A DNA stretch of 11,130 nucleotides. Source: RGIG3009 sp045590415 (GTDB lineage Bacteria; Bacillota; Clostridia; Oscillospirales; Acutalibacteraceae). Position 1 is the stretch's first letter. Each line of letters begins with the position of its first letter. Below the pieces are notes generated by a model, which was not told the DNA's origin, searched no databases, and saw nothing but the letters and a program-made list of their open reading frames with translations. Positions 1 through 7,419 of the stretch are shown here, in pieces. The position numbers and the translations under genes were made by a program. The stretch lies in NCBI GenBank assembly GCA_045590415.1, contig JAZNRA010000150.1, positions 1-11,130 of the forward strand. Reading direction: 5' to 3'.

Positions 1-2835
1 TTGTCTTCCTAAGACCGCTTGGCCTCCGACTTTGTTTTCGTACTGCTTCCATTTGCGTTCAATTTCGCTATCCACTTCAAGGCCCCACTTGTTGAGCATA
101 TCCTTCGGGATCTTACCGGAATTGACAACATTCCAGAAGCAATGATCAATGGAACGCGAGATATAGTAACTACCGGGAACCTCCGGAACCTCTTTTACCT
201 GGCTCCATGCTTCCTTTAACTGGTCAGCAGCATCGTCTTCCCAGGAAAGGCCGTCGAGCATTGCATCTTTGTTGGAAATAGCAACACGACCGGTCGGGCC
301 TAAGATGGATTCAACTGTCATGGAGTAAGTGGTCTGGGTTTCTGTCTCCGTCCACCATTTCAAGTACTCCCAAGCAGCTTCCTCTTTTTCGGGCGTCGAT
401 TTCAAGATCGAGCAAGAGGTACCACCACCGGTAGACGCATGGTTGATCGTTCCGTCTTCCTGTTTCGTTCCGGGAATCGGAACCATTGTCCACATGCCTT
501 CAATTTCCGGAGCGGTTGCCTTGAGGGTGTTGTACGTGGAATACACGGCGACGCCCATCGGGCAGGTACCGGTACGGAAACGGTTGTAGAAGTCAACGGT
601 AACCGGTATTTTCAGTTTCGTGTAGAAATCTGTCCAGTCGGTAAAGGTCTGAATGATCTCCGGAGTGGACAACGTCGTGCTTCTGCCGTCCTCGGCATAC
701 AAGGACAACCCGCGCTGCATGACAAGACTGGGGAACAAGCTCAAACTACCGACACCCGCGTTTGTGGCAGTGGTCGTCGTAATCTGTAAGTACGGTATAG
801 AAGCATCCAAGTTATTACGCGCCAAAATCTTAGTGACTTCCTCAAAGTCTTCCCAAGTTTCCGGCACTTGAAGACCAAACTGCTCAAAAATGTCGGTACG
901 AATGAACATCATGTAGAAGTTCTGCGTATCCGGCAAGGCGTACAGTTGACCTTTATAATAATAAGGTTCTTCTGCGCCCGGCATAAACCGTTCCAATACC
1001 TTTTCATAATCGGGGAACGAACTCAACTCTCGCAAAACACCGCGCATTGCGAGGTTGACCGGTTCGCTTCGGTTGTGTTGCAAAATTACATTGGGGCCTT
1101 TTCCTGACAAAACGGCCTGCACGATTGTGGCATTGACGATCTTCAAATTGACCGCAATGTTGGTCTTTTCGGTGAAGGTCTGGTTAAGGGTGTTCAAAAC
1201 CTGTGCTTGATCTTGACCCCAGTTAACCCAGATGTCAACCGACTGTTGACCCTCGGCTGCACCGGAAATATTATTGTAATCCAAATAGAAGGAGGCCGCG
1301 AGACGATGGATCGAGAAACCCATGCTGCTGAAGAAATTTGTTTTCTTCGGCAGAGTGTCACCCGGTTTCGTCAAATAAATCCGATCGATATCCAACGGCA
1401 TATCGCGCATTTCACTCAACGTTGCACTAAGACTGCAATAATTGCTGTAGTAGTTGCTCTTATAGCGATGCGCGGTATATTTATTTTTCAGCATCTGGTC
1501 CAATACCTGTATCATCGCTTTGATGACACCGGCATGGGAACCGCTGGTGCTTCCGGAAGCTTCTTCCAAGAGAACCAACGATTCATTCAGTTTTTTCACG
1601 GACTCGTCGATGCGCGCCTCCATATCGGGGATCTGCTTGAACAATTCATAGTCACGGTATACGTCAACCGATTCACCCGTGATCATGACGATATCCATAT
1701 ACAAATCGCCAAGTGTTGCAACAACTTCACGCAACAACGCAGTAATATCGGACATCGTGCCCTGCGTAACCGTTAAACTGATTTCGTGAACGCCCTCATC
1801 CAAATAAATGAGATACGGCGTATCCTCCTTATCAGCAAAAAAGTCACGCTGCCAACCGTTGTCATACGGGAATGCCAACTCGCCTGCTTCGGCAAACGGC
1901 AATTTGCCGTCGATCTTCAAAGCGCGGTAGCTGGAAGAACCGATAACCGTGTTTTGGCGATAAGAAAAGCCAATTTGATAGTAGCCGGCTTTCAATTTCG
2001 GCGTTGTCCAAATAACCGTGTCACCACTGGTTTTCCAGTTACCACCCACGTAGTTGAGAACATTCCTCTCCGCATCGTGAGGGGTGACATCCGGAGAGGT
2101 CACGTCGGATTTGACCGTGATCCAAAAGCTGTTGGTCAGATCCGCTGCTTCGCCTTCCAAGACGACCATGTCGCCGTCATAATACTTACCGGCATCTGTC
2201 GGTGCCTGATAAGACGGTACCTCATCCTCGCCGCCGAAGAAAAACGTCTTGATTTCAAAGTTGCCCGACACAGGTGTAACGGTAACCGTGTGTGTACCCG
2301 CCGTCAACGAGATCAAGTACGGGTCTGCATTCCAACCGGACGTGTTAAGAGCAATGTTGCGATAGAATCCATCATACGGGATCTGCTCCATGGGAATCTG
2401 GTTCTTCTGACCGTCCGTTCTGATCTCGCCCGTGTTTGTCCACATGCGAGGGAATTCCAGAGCATTCAATGCATCGTAAGGGACGCTATCATCCACTTGT
2501 AACGCAATTTCAATGGGCGCTGTTTTGCGTTCCGTCGCCTTATACTCCATGCCGATGGTGTACAAACCATCTGCCGGTACTTCAATCGTGAACGTGACGG
2601 GATTTGCACCGAAAACGGCACTCACTGCCGCATCCACACCCGTCTTCGCTTGTTCCAAGGACGGGAGCGCAGAGAGATATGCCTCGTAGGAAGCATCGGA
2701 AGCTTCAACAGTCGTTGCATCGGTTTGGATTTCGGTTTCCGTTCCTAAATCTGTTTCAGCAGCGTATACACCATACGCAGGAACTAACGCAATCACTAAC
2801 ACCAATGCAGCAACAAACGCCAACATCCTTTTCAT
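1..2835 (-). CDS. Large secreted extracellular solute-binding protein with two N-terminal beta-sandwich (CBM-like) regions; C-terminus cut by window edge
   Basis: I read 945 codons with no stop from ATG at 2835 down to base 1, so the gene runs off the left edge. A GGTGG ribosome binding site precedes the ATG. Residues 1-26 form a Sec signal peptide ending VYA-A with no Cys, so it lacks a lipobox. Residues about 35-200 and 210-355 are beta-rich, each ending in a strand typical of carbohydrate-binding modules (LTAGTHTVTV; LDEGVHEISLTV). Residues about 356-520 are mostly helical. From about 530 (QQSVDIWVNW) to the edge is an ABC sugar-binding protein domain of the family 1 / MalE type, with YYYKGQLYALPDTQNFYMMF and a helical tail. 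The usual length of this domain is 400-500 residues, so the N-terminal half is an addition. The role is probably capture of an oligosaccharide outside the membrane for an ABC importer. It is the last gene of the operon in view, 55 nt after the previous stop. The SBP call is firm; the CBM call is inferred from strand patterns. Confidence 0.9.
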   Translation of the reverse strand, partial: MKRMLAFVAALVLVIALVPAYGVYAAETDLGTETEIQTDATTVEASDASYEAYLSALPSLEQAKTGVDAAVSAVFGANPVTFTIEVPADGLYTIGMEYKATERKTAPIEIALQVDDSVPYDALNALEFPRMWTNTGEIRTDGQKNQIPMEQIPYDGFYRNIALNTSGWNADPYLISLTAGTHTVTVTPVSGNFEIKTFFFGGEDEVPSYQAPTDAGKYYDGDMVVLEGEAADLTNSFWITVKSDVTSPDVTPHDAERNVLNYVGGNWKTSGDTVIWTTPKLKAGYYQIGFSYRQNTVIGSSSYRALKIDGKLPFAEAGELAFPYDNGWQRDFFADKEDTPYLIYLDEGVHEISLTVTQGTMSDITALLREVVATLGDLYMDIVMITGESVDVYRDYELFKQIPDMEARIDESVKKLNESLVLLEEASGSTSGSHAGVIKAMIQVLDQMLKNKYTAHRYKSNYYSNYCSLSATLSEMRDMPLDIDRIYLTKPGDTLPKKTNFFSSMGFSIHRLAASFYLDYNNISGAAEGQQSVDIWVNWGQDQAQVLNTLNQTFTEKTNIAVNLKIVNATIVQAVLSGKGPNVILQHNRSEPVNLAMRGVLRELSSFPDYEKVLERFMPGAEEPYYYKGQLYALPDTQNFYMMFIRTDIFEQFGLQVPETWEDFEEVTKILARNNLDASIPYLQITTTTATNAGVGSLSLFPSLVMQRGLSLYAEDGRSTTLSTPEIIQTFTDWTDFYTKLKIPVTVDFYNRFRTGTCPMGVAVYSTYNTLKATAPEIEGMWTMVPIPGTKQEDGTINHASTGGGTSCSILKSTPEKEEAAWEYLKWWTETETQTTYSMTVESILGPTGRVAISNKDAMLDGLSWEDDAADQLKEAWSQVKEVPEVPGSYYISRSIDHCFWNVVNSGKIPKDMLNKWGLEVDSEIERKWKQYENKVGGQAVLGRQ

Positions 2836-2890
2836 TGCCGACACCACCTTTTTAAAAATTTACAAAATTTCATTCAAACGTCACCGCAGG

Positions 2891-4372
2891 TTACGGTAAC
2901 CACTTGATAAGTTTGGGATTGGAATCAAACGATTTCATCGCCGCTTCCAGTTCTTCTTGATTACTTGCCGTTTTGGCCTCGCTGCCGGCATAATGAATGG
3001 CTTGACCGGTACCGCTGTCTTTCTCATAGAACGTGTTACCGGAAATTTCCACCTCCGGATATTCACGGCCGTCGGCCCAGTGCCAGAACACCGTATTATA
3101 CTTCGAACAATCAAAAATGTTGTTACGAATATAAATGCGCGGGGAAACGTCGTATGTAAACGTCCAAGCGCAAATGTTAGAGGTGGAATACGGCGTATGC
3201 CGCTGATCTCCCCAACCGTAGCCGGAAAAACGGATGATATTGTCTTCGATATAATAGCCGTCCCAGTTGGTTGCCGGGTTGCGGTGGAAAAACTCGATGT
3301 TATACGTGGAATACTCAAGGAGATTCTTGCGCATTACCATGTTCTTGAAATGACCGACACTACTGACTCCCTGCGGAGATAAGCCGGCGTCGAACACCTG
3401 GTATACCCAGTTGTACTCCATCAAAGCATCTTCGGAATCATCCCAAAACTCAATGGCATTGCCGAGACGAGCACCGGGAGAATACGGATAGGAAGAATAT
3501 ACCCAGACACATCCGCCGATCCAGCCCATTTCGCAATGCGTAAAGCGGATGTTTTTGGTTTTGGCTTTTATTTGGCTGCCGTAGTGGCCAAAATACTTGA
3601 TCGCCAAATTATCCACCGTTACGTTTTCGATTTCTTGTCCGATAAACAGGAAATCCTCGCGGAGACACAGTTCAATATCTTCATACACGTCGTGCGGGCA
3701 ACCCTTGTCCAAATAGAGATACAGGGTAGCGTTTACGAAATCGTGATAAAATTCAAAATTTTCTTTCAAATCATCGATTTTCTCGATGTGATGACCCATG
3801 AAGCGTTTGATACCCGCTTCTTCACCGTGGTTAAATACGATGACACCGCAATCGGCAAACGGGGTTTCGACCTTCCAAATGTTGTCGTATTCGGTCGGCT
3901 CCCAGCATTCTTCCCAGGCGTAGTTCTTAAAGGAACCGTAGATCGCCGGTTTGGGACCGGTACCGTATGCACCGTACGACATGCCGGATTTTGCTCTGAA
4001 CAAAATCGGCAGCGGCGGTTTCCCCTCCGCCGGATTAAACATGGTGGCTTCCAGGGTGATCTGCGAGCGCCAAATACCGCCGCGCTCGAACAAGACACCG
4101 TCGCCCGCCTTAAAGTCGTCTTCGTGCTTGCGAACGGCATCCAGAGTCTTCCAGGCGGTCTCGGGCGATTGACCGTCGTTTGAATCGTCACCGTTCGGAG
4201 AAACGTAATAGGTCGTGCCGGTGATAACAAGCTTATCCTCGGCGTTCAGAATTTCCTGCCGTAAAGCTTCCGCCTCAGCATCGGCACCACCCTTTTGCGG
4301 GTTGTACACAGAGGCACTGTTCCCTTTAGGAAGGACCTCAGTATGTACTTCTTTTAAAAGTAATTTACTCAT
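2891..4372 (-). CDS. Right-handed parallel beta-helix protein, paralog 1 (no visible signal peptide)
   Basis: 493 residues. I chose ATG at 4372 because GAGGTG sits 6 nt upstream; a GTG at 4381 is possible but lies inside that site. Residues about 10-42 carry a preamble (GNSASVYNPQKGGADAEAEA) shared with its two neighbours. It is followed by YYVSPNGDDSNDG and SPETAWKTLD, an entry motif common in pectate-lyase-like beta-helix proteins. The middle has helix turns with CEMGWIGGC and, near residue 327, WVYQVFDAGLSPQGV. The C-terminus FDSNPKLIKWLP matches the other copies, so the protein is complete. The family contains polysaccharide lyases, glycoside hydrolases and binding proteins; the conserved Asp and Gln of DAG-x-x-PQG are candidate active-site residues, but that is inference. 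There is no hydrophobic N-terminus, which is unexpected for a glycan-active protein beside a secreted binding protein. It sits 33 nt after paralog 2. Confidence 0.9.
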   Translation of the reverse strand: MSKLLLKEVHTEVLPKGNSASVYNPQKGGADAEAEALRQEILNAEDKLVITGTTYYVSPNGDDSNDGQSPETAWKTLDAVRKHEDDFKAGDGVLFERGGIWRSQITLEATMFNPAEGKPPLPILFRAKSGMSYGAYGTGPKPAIYGSFKNYAWEECWEPTEYDNIWKVETPFADCGVIVFNHGEEAGIKRFMGHHIEKIDDLKENFEFYHDFVNATLYLYLDKGCPHDVYEDIELCLREDFLFIGQEIENVTVDNLAIKYFGHYGSQIKAKTKNIRFTHCEMGWIGGCVWVYSSYPYSPGARLGNAIEFWDDSEDALMEYNWVYQVFDAGLSPQGVSSVGHFKNMVMRKNLLEYSTYNIEFFHRNPATNWDGYYIEDNIIRFSGYGWGDQRHTPYSTSNICAWTFTYDVSPRIYIRNNIFDCSKYNTVFWHWADGREYPEVEISGNTFYEKDSGTGQAIHYAGSEAKTASNQEELEAAMKSFDSNPKLIKWLP

Positions 4373-4405
4373 AGTTAACACCTCAATATTAACCGTGACG
4401 TGAAG

Positions 4406-5779
4406 TTAATCCAACCACTTAATCACTTTCGCCTCGGGATCAAATAAGTGAACCGCTGCTTCAAGTTCTTCTTGATTGGTGGCGAATTGAGCTTCGTTTT
4501 CCGCAAAGTGAATCGCCTTGCCGTTGGCATTCGCTTTCTGATAGAAGCTGTTTCCGGAAACGGTCAATCCTTCCGTATACGTTTTTCCGCACCAGAAAAC
4601 AAGGTTGCTGGCGGAACAATCAAAAACGTTGTTTTGCATCACGAAGCCCTTGCCGGGGAACGTATCATAGTTCCAACTCCAGCCGACATAGTTTGCGACA
4701 CCGATACGGCTGTCCGGCCGAGCGGCTGCCGGCATAAATCCATAGCCGGCAAAACGCATGATGTTGTTCTCAATAAGGAGACCGTCCCATACGGTTTCGT
4801 TGTTTCGGTCGAATATTTCAATGGAATAATTGCAGTATTCGATCAAATTGTTGCGAAATACTACGTTTTTATAGGTATGCGGAGCGTTAACGCCCTGCGG
4901 GGTGATCCCGGCATCGTAGCACTGATAGATCCAGCAATTCTCTACGAGCGCATCAATGGCGCCCTGCCAATAGGAAATGGCATTACCGAGACCGACCTTG
5001 CCTTTCATGAAACGGCATCCGCCGACCCAACCGAATTCACAGTTGGTAACACGGGTGCCTTTTACGTCTTCGTCGGCGTAAAAGGCAAATAAGCCGGCAT
5101 ATTTGAGCGCCAAATTATCAACGGTAACGTCCCGCCCATCGCGCGGGACGTTGAAAATAGTAGCCCGCGTGCCGATCTCAATATCATCGTATACAGAGGC
5201 GGGGTTACCTTTATCTAAATACATATATAAAACGTGATTCTCAAGATCATGATGAAAATCACCGTTCTTTACCAATTCATCGATACCGAAATATTTCGGT
5301 GTACCGGTTGCCACACCGTGGTTGAACACAATAATGCCCGCTTCCGCAGTATCCAAAGGCAACTTCCAAATACTGTCGTTGTCGGCGCTCGGTGTCCACG
5401 TATGCAAAGCATAGTTGGCAGCCGAACCGTAGAGAGCGGGCTTTTCGCCTTCACCGTAAGCTGCATAGGTTACGCCGCTTACAGCATGAATCGTAGCGGA
5501 GCAACGGTATACGTAACCGCGCTCAAACAGCACAGCGTCCCCTTCTTTGAGGAGATCTCTGTTTGCTGTCACTGCACTTGGCGTCTGCCAAGCGGTGGCA
5601 GGAGAGGTTCCGTCATGAGAATCGTCGCCGTTCGGAGAAACGTAATACTTCGTACCGGTAATAACCAGGTTATCCTCTGTATGTAAAATCGCCTGCCGTA
5701 AGGCATCTGCCTCGGCATCGGCGCCGCCGTGGTTCGGATACCACGGTGCGGTCGTTTCTCTTCTTAAAGCATTACTCAT
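4406..5779 (-). CDS. Right-handed parallel beta-helix protein, paralog 2 (no visible signal peptide)
   Basis: 457 residues. ATG at 5779 has a GGGAGAGG ribosome binding site 6 nt upstream, which fixes the start. The shared preamble (GGADAEADALRQAIL) comes at residue 18, so this is the shortest N-terminus of the three copies; it has neither a signal peptide nor a linker. Then come YYVSPNGDDSHDGTSPATAW, CEFGWVGGCRF, GLGNAISYW, WIYQCYDAGITPQGV (about residue 288) and the closing FDPEAKVIKWLD. The order of motifs is the same as in paralogs 1 and 3, showing tandem duplication followed by divergence. The protein is probably glycan-active or glycan-binding, with the fold clear and the substrate unknown. 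It lies 31 nt after the stop of paralog 3. As it stands it would remain in the cytoplasm unless exported by a non-classical route. Confidence 0.9.
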   Translation of the reverse strand: MSNALRRETTAPWYPNHGGADAEADALRQAILHTEDNLVITGTKYYVSPNGDDSHDGTSPATAWQTPSAVTANRDLLKEGDAVLFERGYVYRCSATIHAVSGVTYAAYGEGEKPALYGSAANYALHTWTPSADNDSIWKLPLDTAEAGIIVFNHGVATGTPKYFGIDELVKNGDFHHDLENHVLYMYLDKGNPASVYDDIEIGTRATIFNVPRDGRDVTVDNLALKYAGLFAFYADEDVKGTRVTNCEFGWVGGCRFMKGKVGLGNAISYWQGAIDALVENCWIYQCYDAGITPQGVNAPHTYKNVVFRNNLIEYCNYSIEIFDRNNETVWDGLLIENNIMRFAGYGFMPAAARPDSRIGVANYVGWSWNYDTFPGKGFVMQNNVFDCSASNLVFWCGKTYTEGLTVSGNSFYQKANANGKAIHFAENEAQFATNQEELEAAVHLFDPEAKVIKWLD

Positions 5780-5810
5780 GTGTAACCTCTCCCATCCTAA
5801 ACAACATCGT

Positions 5811-6356
5811 TTAAGCTAACCACTTAACAACCTTCGGACTGGAATCAAATACTTTTACAGCTGCTTCCAGTTCCGCTTGGTTTTTCGCGTGATTCTGACC
5901 GTTATTCAAGAAATCAAAGGCCTTACCGGAGGCAGACGCTTTTTGGTAAAAGCTGTTTCCGGAAATGGTCAGACCACTGGTATACGTCTTTCCGCCGCCG
6001 GGCCAATATACAAAGTTACCGGCGGTGCAGTCAAAGATATTGTTACGAATGGTAATTCCCTTGCCGGGAAGCTCGTCGTAACCATAGTCCCATCCAACGT
6101 AGTGTCCGACAGCGGGACTGTTATCCGGACGCTCGGCTGCCGGCAAAAAGCCGTAGCCCGCGAAACGGAGAATATTGTCCTCAACAACAAGACCGTCCCA
6201 TTTGGAACCGCTGTCTCGGTCGAACACCTCGATCGAATAGTTACAGAATTCGATCAAATTTTTACGGAATACCAAATTGGTATATCCGACGGGACCGGAA
6301 ATTCCCTGCGGGGTAAGACCCGCGTCATAGACCTGATAGATCCAGCAGTTTTCCAC
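5811..6356 (-). CDS. C-terminal fragment of beta-helix paralog 3 (open frame after the amber codon)
   Basis: 181 residues if counted from GTG at 6356. I see no ribosome binding site before that GTG, and the only AGGAGGG-like stretch nearby leads to an out-of-frame ATG, so independent translation is doubtful. The sequence holds the conserved WIYQVYDAGLTPQGI and the KWLA terminus. It is the second half of the interrupted gene, not a separate gene. Confidence 0.5.
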   Translation of the reverse strand: MENCWIYQVYDAGLTPQGISGPVGYTNLVFRKNLIEFCNYSIEVFDRDSGSKWDGLVVEDNILRFAGYGFLPAAERPDNSPAVGHYVGWDYGYDELPGKGITIRNNIFDCTAGNFVYWPGGGKTYTSGLTISGNSFYQKASASGKAFDFLNNGQNHAKNQAELEAAVKVFDSSPKVVKWLA

Positions 6357-6437
6357 TAACGCATCGTCGGTGGTCTGCCAGAATTGAATACCGTTACCGA
6401 GACCGACATCGCCCTCCTGGAAACGGCAACCGCCGAC

Positions 6438-7385
6438 CTAAGCGATTTCAAGGTTGGTGAAACGGAGATTTCGGGTGAACTCTTGGACGTCGAAAGTAAA
6501 CATACCGGCATACCGGAGAGAAAGATTATCAAACGTCACGTTTTCGGTTTCGTCCGATATGGTGAATACGTTTTCTCTGGTACCGATCTCGATATCACGA
6601 TACACCACGTTCGGATACCCTTTATCTAAATACAGATACAAGGTGGAGTTCTCCGTGTTGTGATAAAAATCACCGTTTTCCGTCAGCTCATGAAGCCCGT
6701 AATAATGGGGCATACCGACAGCTTCACCGTGATTAAATACCATGATACCGGCTTCGCCCGTATACAACTCGATCTTCCAAACGTTTTCCTTGAGACTCGG
6801 TTCCCAGTTCATGCCCCAAGCATAGTTGGTGGCGGAACCGTAAATCAAGGGTTTATCCCCCTCGCCGTACGCGGCGTAGGCGACACCGCTCTTAGCAATA
6901 ATAGGAGCTGTGCGGCGATAGACACCGCCACGTTCAAAGAGAACGGCATCTCCCTCCTCAATGAGGTAGCCGTTAACGCTAACGTTATCGATGGTCTGCC
7001 ATGCCGTTTCCGGGGAAGTTCCATCATTAAAATCGTCGCCGTTCGGGGAAACGTAATACGTTGTACCGGTGATGTTCAAGTCTTCATCTTTGGTGTTAAG
7101 GATCTGTTGCCTGAGCGCTTCCGCCTCCGCATCTGCTCCACCGGTTTGCGGATTGAGCAATTGAGCAGTATTACCGGTCGGTATGATTTCTTTATAATGC
7201 GTTCCGGTGCCGATCAAATCCGAATCGTCATCGGTATCCGTATCATCCGGTGTGACGGTGGTGCTTCCGGTCGGTTCAGTTGTGGTTGTGTCGGTTGTCG
7301 TAGCGTCTGTCGGCTGTCCGCTTGGCGCGCAAGCGGACAGCGACAGGACGGCGATCAAGCAACACAATGCGGCAATTCTGCGCAC
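6438..7385 (-). CDS. N-terminal fragment of beta-helix lipoprotein paralog 3 (ends at amber codon)
   Basis: 315 residues: lipoprotein signal (Cys19), Thr-rich linker, shared preamble, and the first part of the beta-helix. If translation ends at the TAG, the product stops mid-helix and lacks the DAG-x-x-PQG region and the C-terminal strands, so it is unlikely to fold as a complete solenoid. See the full-span entry for the comparison with the sister copies. Confidence 0.7.
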   Translation of the reverse strand: MRRIAALCCLIAVLSLSACAPSGQPTDATTTDTTTTEPTGSTTVTPDDTDTDDDSDLIGTGTHYKEIIPTGNTAQLLNPQTGGADAEAEALRQQILNTKDEDLNITGTTYYVSPNGDDFNDGTSPETAWQTIDNVSVNGYLIEEGDAVLFERGGVYRRTAPIIAKSGVAYAAYGEGDKPLIYGSATNYAWGMNWEPSLKENVWKIELYTGEAGIMVFNHGEAVGMPHYYGLHELTENGDFYHNTENSTLYLYLDKGYPNVVYRDIEIGTRENVFTISDETENVTFDNLSLRYAGMFTFDVQEFTRNLRFTNLEIA

Positions 7386-7398
7386 ATTGATCCCTCAA

Positions 7399-7418
7399 TA
7401 TCCCATTTAAACGGGATA
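7399..7418. repeat. Small intercistronic inverted repeat TATCCC / GGGATA
   Basis: Six-base arms (TATCCC and GGGATA) around an 8-base centre lie in the 34-nt gap between the binding-protein stop and the start of paralog 3. A short intercistronic hairpin could tune the amount of downstream message or protect the 3' end of the upstream part. It has no T-run and is too weak to be called a terminator. Confidence 0.3.
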
Positions 7419-7419
7419 C

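Larger units (their letters stand above)
5811..7385 (-). pseudogene. Lipoprotein right-handed beta-helix protein, paralog 3, interrupted by an in-frame TAG codon
   Basis: One reading frame of 525 codons from GTG 7385 to TAA 5811, broken only by TAG at 6440-6438 (codon 316). GTG is chosen because GAGGG lies 6 nt upstream and the frame gives a clear lipoprotein signal: a hydrophobic stretch, then LSAC with Cys at residue 19. Residues 23-58 are a Thr/Asp-rich linker; then the preamble GGADAEAEALRQQIL, YYVSPNGDDFNDG, WIYQVYDAGLTPQGI (about residue 352) and the closing FDSSPKVVKWLA. Around the stop the text reads LEIA-stop-VGGCRF, where paralog 2 has CEFGWVGGCRF and paralog 1 has CEMGWIGGC. The TAG therefore replaces a conserved Trp (TGG to TAG, one base). 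There is no frameshift, and the 3' part still matches its sisters well. It is the only copy with an export signal, anchored to the outer face of the membrane. It may be a recent null allele, a sequencing error, or a readthrough gene. Confidence 0.8.

Noticed and set aside
6438..6440. Genome-wide reassignment of TAG to an amino acid
   Set aside because: No other in-frame TAG appears in about 2,500 codons of the other genes, so a local mutation or error explains it better.
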